From NCBI GenBank assembly GCA_023253495.1, contig JALRGF010000728.1, positions 1-7,662 on the forward strand: a stretch of 7,662 nt of DNA. The letters run 5' to 3'. Positions within the stretch are counted from its first letter, which is position 1. Each line of letters begins with the position of its first letter. Below are positions 5,309-7,662 of the stretch, piece by piece. The position numbers were made by a program, and so were the translations under genes. The notes under the pieces were generated by a model. It was not told the DNA's origin, did not search any database, and saw nothing but the letters and a program-made list of their open reading frames with translations. The DNA comes from Verrucomicrobiales bacterium (GTDB lineage Bacteria; Verrucomicrobiota; Verrucomicrobiia; Verrucomicrobiales; V1-33).

Positions 5309-6580
5309 GTGATACAGACCGGGTCTGCCGTTATGGACGTATTCTGTTTCCGATCGATTTTCTGTCTGCTGGCCTTGCTCGGGGTGGCGGGGCTTCCCGG
5401 TTGCCGGAGACCCGGTCCGCCGGCGGCGGCTGGTCCGCCGGTGGTGCAGGTATCCCGTCCGCTGCAGCACGATGTGCCGATGGTGGCGGAGGCGATTGCG
5501 CAGACTGAAGCGGTGGCGAACGTTGAGGTGCGGGCGCGGGTGGAGGCGACGGTGGAAAAAATCCTGTTTGTCGAGGGTACCGGAGTGCAGGAAGGGGATC
5601 CGCTTTTCCTGCTCGACAAGAAGCCGATTGAGCAGCGGCTGGCGGCGGCGAAGGGGAATCTGGGTCAGCTGGAGGCGAACCTGGGGCGGGTGACGCAGGA
5701 CGTGGAGCGGCTGCGTCCGCTGGCCGGGCGGGGTGCGGTGTCCAAGGCGGAGCTGGACACGGCGGTGGCAAACCAGCGGCAGGCGGAGGCGGCTCTGGAG
5801 ACCGGGCGGGCGCAGGTGCGGGCGGCCGAGCTGGACCTCGGGTATACGGAAGTGGCCGCTCCGGTGGCCGGGGTGATCGGGGCGAAGCAGGTGGATGTGG
5901 GGTCGCTGGTCGGCAAGGGCCAGCCGACGGTGATGGCGACGATTTCGCCGCTGGATCCGATCTGGGCGAACCTCGAGATCAGCGAAGTCGCGTATCTGAA
6001 CAATGCGGAGAAATTCCGGCAGGCGGAAAGCGCGCCGGTTTTCGCGCTGGTGCTGGCCAATGGGCAGCCGCACCCGCACCTCGGGCGCCTGGCGTTTGTC
6101 GACCGGGTGATCAACGCGACCACCGGCACGCTGAAGGTGCGGGTGGAATTCCCGAACCCGGAAAAAATCCTGCGGCCGGGGCAGTTCTGTCATGTCCGGG
6201 TGCTGTCGCGGGTGTTGCCGGGGGCGCTGTTACTGCCGCAGCGGGCGGTGCAGGAGCTGCAGGGTCAGCACAATGTTTTTGTGGTGGGGGCGGACGGACG
6301 GGCCGCCTTCCGTCGGGTGGTGATGGGCCGCCGGATCGGGTCGCTGTGGGTCGTCGAATCCGGTCTGACCGCCGACGAGAGCGTTGTTCTCGAAGGGCTG
6401 CAGAAAGTGCGTAATGGCGCACCGGTGACCGCCCGGCCGGGGGTGATTGATGACACCTCGCTGCGGGAGCTCGAGGCCACCGTGCCCGGCGGTCTGAAAC
6501 CGCCGTCCGCGCCGCCGTCCGGGGCCACGGCCCCGGCCCCGCTCCCGGTGCCGCCGTCCGCCGGTCCGGCCTCCCGCTGA
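5309..6580 (+). CDS. RND efflux periplasmic adaptor (membrane fusion protein, AcrA/MexA type)
   Basis: The product is 423 residues from GTG 5309, or 415 from ATG 5333. It bridges an inner-membrane RND pump and an outer-membrane channel. The N-terminus has a hydrophobic stretch, IFCLLALLGVAGLPGC, with Cys32 as a likely lipidation site; Pro at -2 is unusual for a lipobox. Domains in order: first barrel-sandwich half (about 70-105, VEVRARVEATVEKILFVEGT), alpha-hairpin (about 106-178, with KGNLGQLEANLGRVTQDVER), second half (GYTEVAAPVAGVIGAKQVDV, 179-197), beta-barrel (about 214-300, with TTGTLKVRVEFPNPEKILRP), and the membrane-proximal domain (about 305-378). The last 40 residues are a Pro/Ala-rich tail lacking any domain character. 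The pump gene starts 20 bases downstream, so the two are surely co-transcribed. Substrate cannot be told from sequence. No regulator gene is in view upstream. Confidence 0.95.
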   Translation: MIQTGSAVMDVFCFRSIFCLLALLGVAGLPGCRRPGPPAAAGPPVVQVSRPLQHDVPMVAEAIAQTEAVANVEVRARVEATVEKILFVEGTGVQEGDPLFLLDKKPIEQRLAAAKGNLGQLEANLGRVTQDVERLRPLAGRGAVSKAELDTAVANQRQAEAALETGRAQVRAAELDLGYTEVAAPVAGVIGAKQVDVGSLVGKGQPTVMATISPLDPIWANLEISEVAYLNNAEKFRQAESAPVFALVLANGQPHPHLGRLAFVDRVINATTGTLKVRVEFPNPEKILRPGQFCHVRVLSRVLPGALLLPQRAVQELQGQHNVFVVGADGRAAFRRVVMGRRIGSLWVVESGLTADESVVLEGLQKVRNGAPVTARPGVIDDTSLRELEATVPGGLKPPSAPPSGATAPAPLPVPPSAGPASR

Positions 6581-6600
6581 ACCAACCCCCTGTGCGACCC

Positions 6601-7662
6601 ATGGCTGAATTCTTCATCCGCCGCCCGATTGTGGCGATGGTTCTCTCGATCCTGATGGTGATTGTGGGGGCGTTCACGCTGATCCGGCTGCCGGTATCGG
6701 AGTATCCCGAAGTCAGCCCGCCGGTGATCAATGTGAGCGCGACCTTCCGCGGGGCTGATGCCGAGGCGGTGGAGGCGTCGGTGGCCACGTCGCTGGAGGC
6801 GCAGATCAACGGGGTGGAAAACATGCTGTACATGAAGTCGGTCAATGCGGCCGACGGATCGATGTCGCTGAGCGCCACCTTTGATCTGGGCACCAGCCCG
6901 AACCTCAATCAGGTCAACGTGCAGAACCGCGCTTCGCTGGCCCTGCCGCGGCTGCCCGAGGCGGTCACGCGCGAGGGAGTGAGTGTGAAGACGTCGAGCC
7001 CGGACCTGCTGATGGTGATCGCGCTGGTCTCCCCGCAGGGGACGTACGACGAGGTGTTTCTTTCAAACTACGCGACGATCAACATGATCGATGCCATCGC
7101 GCGGGTGCGCGGCGTGGGGGATGTGAGGAATTTCACGGTGCAGGACTATGCCATGCGGCTGTGGGTGGATCCGGACCGTCTGGCCTCGCTGGCCCTGACC
7201 CCCGCGGACGTGATCGCCGCGGTGCGCGAGCAGAATGTGCAGGCGGCGGCCGGGCTGGTGGGGGCGGAGCCGGCGCGCCGGGGGCAGGAGTTCCAGTACA
7301 ATGTGGTGGCGGGCGGGTTGCTGCAGGCTCCGGAGGAATTCGAGGAAATCATCGTGCGCTCGAATCCTGACGGCTCGCAGGTCAAGGTGAAGGATGTGGC
7401 CCGCATTGAGATGGGTGCGCAGATTTACAAGAGCAGTGCGACGGCTGGCGGGGCGCCGGCGGCGGCTTTGGGGATTTATCTGGCTCCGGGGGCGAATGCG
7501 CTGGCGACTGCCGGGGCCATCAAGCAGCAGCTGGCGGAAATGGAGCAGCGGTTTCCTCCGGACATGGCGGTGAAGGTGACGCTGGATTCGACGCGGCCTA
7601 TCGAGGCGTCGATGGAGTCGATCGTGCACACGCTTTTTGAGGCGGTGGTGCTGGTGATTCTG
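6601..7662 (+). CDS. RND multidrug efflux pump, HAE1 family (AcrB/MexB type), N-terminal part
   Basis: The frame runs open from ATG 6601 to the window end, 354 residues of an expected one thousand or so. RND pumps of this family use the proton gradient to drive drugs or other amphiphiles from the periplasm through the adaptor and outer channel. The start MAEFFIRRPIVAMVLSILMV is the typical first transmembrane helix (about 9-28). Next come LPVSEYPEVSPPVINVSATF, YPGAD-like FRGADAEAVEASV, the porter-domain stretch NQVNVQNRASLALPRLPEAV, GVSVKTSSPDLLMVIAL, and VRGVGDVRNFTVQDYAMRLW with DPDRLASLALTPADV. PGANALATAGAIKQQLAEM (296-314) and the onset of the second transmembrane helix (from about 339) match AcrB order. 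The proton-relay aspartates lie beyond the edge. No Shine-Dalgarno sequence is visible; translation may be coupled to the adaptor. Confidence 0.96.
   Translation, partial: MAEFFIRRPIVAMVLSILMVIVGAFTLIRLPVSEYPEVSPPVINVSATFRGADAEAVEASVATSLEAQINGVENMLYMKSVNAADGSMSLSATFDLGTSPNLNQVNVQNRASLALPRLPEAVTREGVSVKTSSPDLLMVIALVSPQGTYDEVFLSNYATINMIDAIARVRGVGDVRNFTVQDYAMRLWVDPDRLASLALTPADVIAAVREQNVQAAAGLVGAEPARRGQEFQYNVVAGGLLQAPEEFEEIIVRSNPDGSQVKVKDVARIEMGAQIYKSSATAGGAPAAALGIYLAPGANALATAGAIKQQLAEMEQRFPPDMAVKVTLDSTRPIEASMESIVHTLFEAVVLVIL

Noticed and set aside
5264..6193. 309-codon minus-strand open frame opposite the RND adaptor
   Set aside because: Its translation is Arg/His/Pro-rich without any domain, while the plus strand is an unmistakable adaptor.
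6111..7629. Minus-strand open frames opposite the end of the adaptor and the RND pump
   Set aside because: Low-complexity antisense translations with no domain; the plus strand matches AcrB throughout.

Overview
This is a GC-rich (roughly two-thirds G+C by eye) bacterial window with strong third-position G/C bias. It holds six protein genes, the first and last cut by the window edges. The gene set suggests a Verrucomicrobiota bacterium, probably of the Opitutaceae type. The pointers are a small acidic-linker protein resembling a hypothetical family I associate with that group, a secreted Calx-beta protein with a C-terminal module like those common in that phylum, a secreted alpha/beta hydrolase of a PVC-type family, and a one-chain AhbA/AhbB-like protein. 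The placement is inference from remembered families, not a database search. I see no rRNA, tRNA, CRISPR array, transposase or attachment site.

Layout. Positions 2-742 (+) are the C-terminal 246 residues of a type I pullulanase. A 161-base gap with two RNA-structure candidates follows, then a small conserved hypothetical gene at 904-1425 (+). It converges on a minus-strand gene at 1524-2633, a two-domain protein resembling siroheme decarboxylase AhbA and AhbB joined in tandem. Upstream of that gene, a 176-base GC-rich gap with two perfect inverted repeats separates it from another minus-strand gene at 2810-3649, a secreted alpha/beta hydrolase. Positions 3650-4025 are a divergent, relatively AT-rich intergenic region with a 14-base-period direct repeat. 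It is followed by 4026-5123 (+), a secreted protein with two Calx-beta domains. A gap with a 9-base tandem repeat leads to 5309-6580 (+), an RND periplasmic adaptor (membrane fusion protein), and 6601 to the window end (+), an HAE1-type RND pump cut by the edge.

How the genes work together. The only clear functional unit is the adaptor-pump pair, a 20-base-spaced operon for tripartite efflux. No outer-membrane channel or regulator is visible in the window. The others look like separate housekeeping or envelope genes: alpha-glucan debranching, a possible tetrapyrrole step, and two exported proteins of unknown substrate. I do not see a convincing new multi-gene system. The most interesting items are the fused AhbA/AhbB-like protein, which keeps the H-C-Y-x-R motif only in its second half, the direct repeat between the divergent genes, and the alternative hairpins ahead of the small hypothetical gene.
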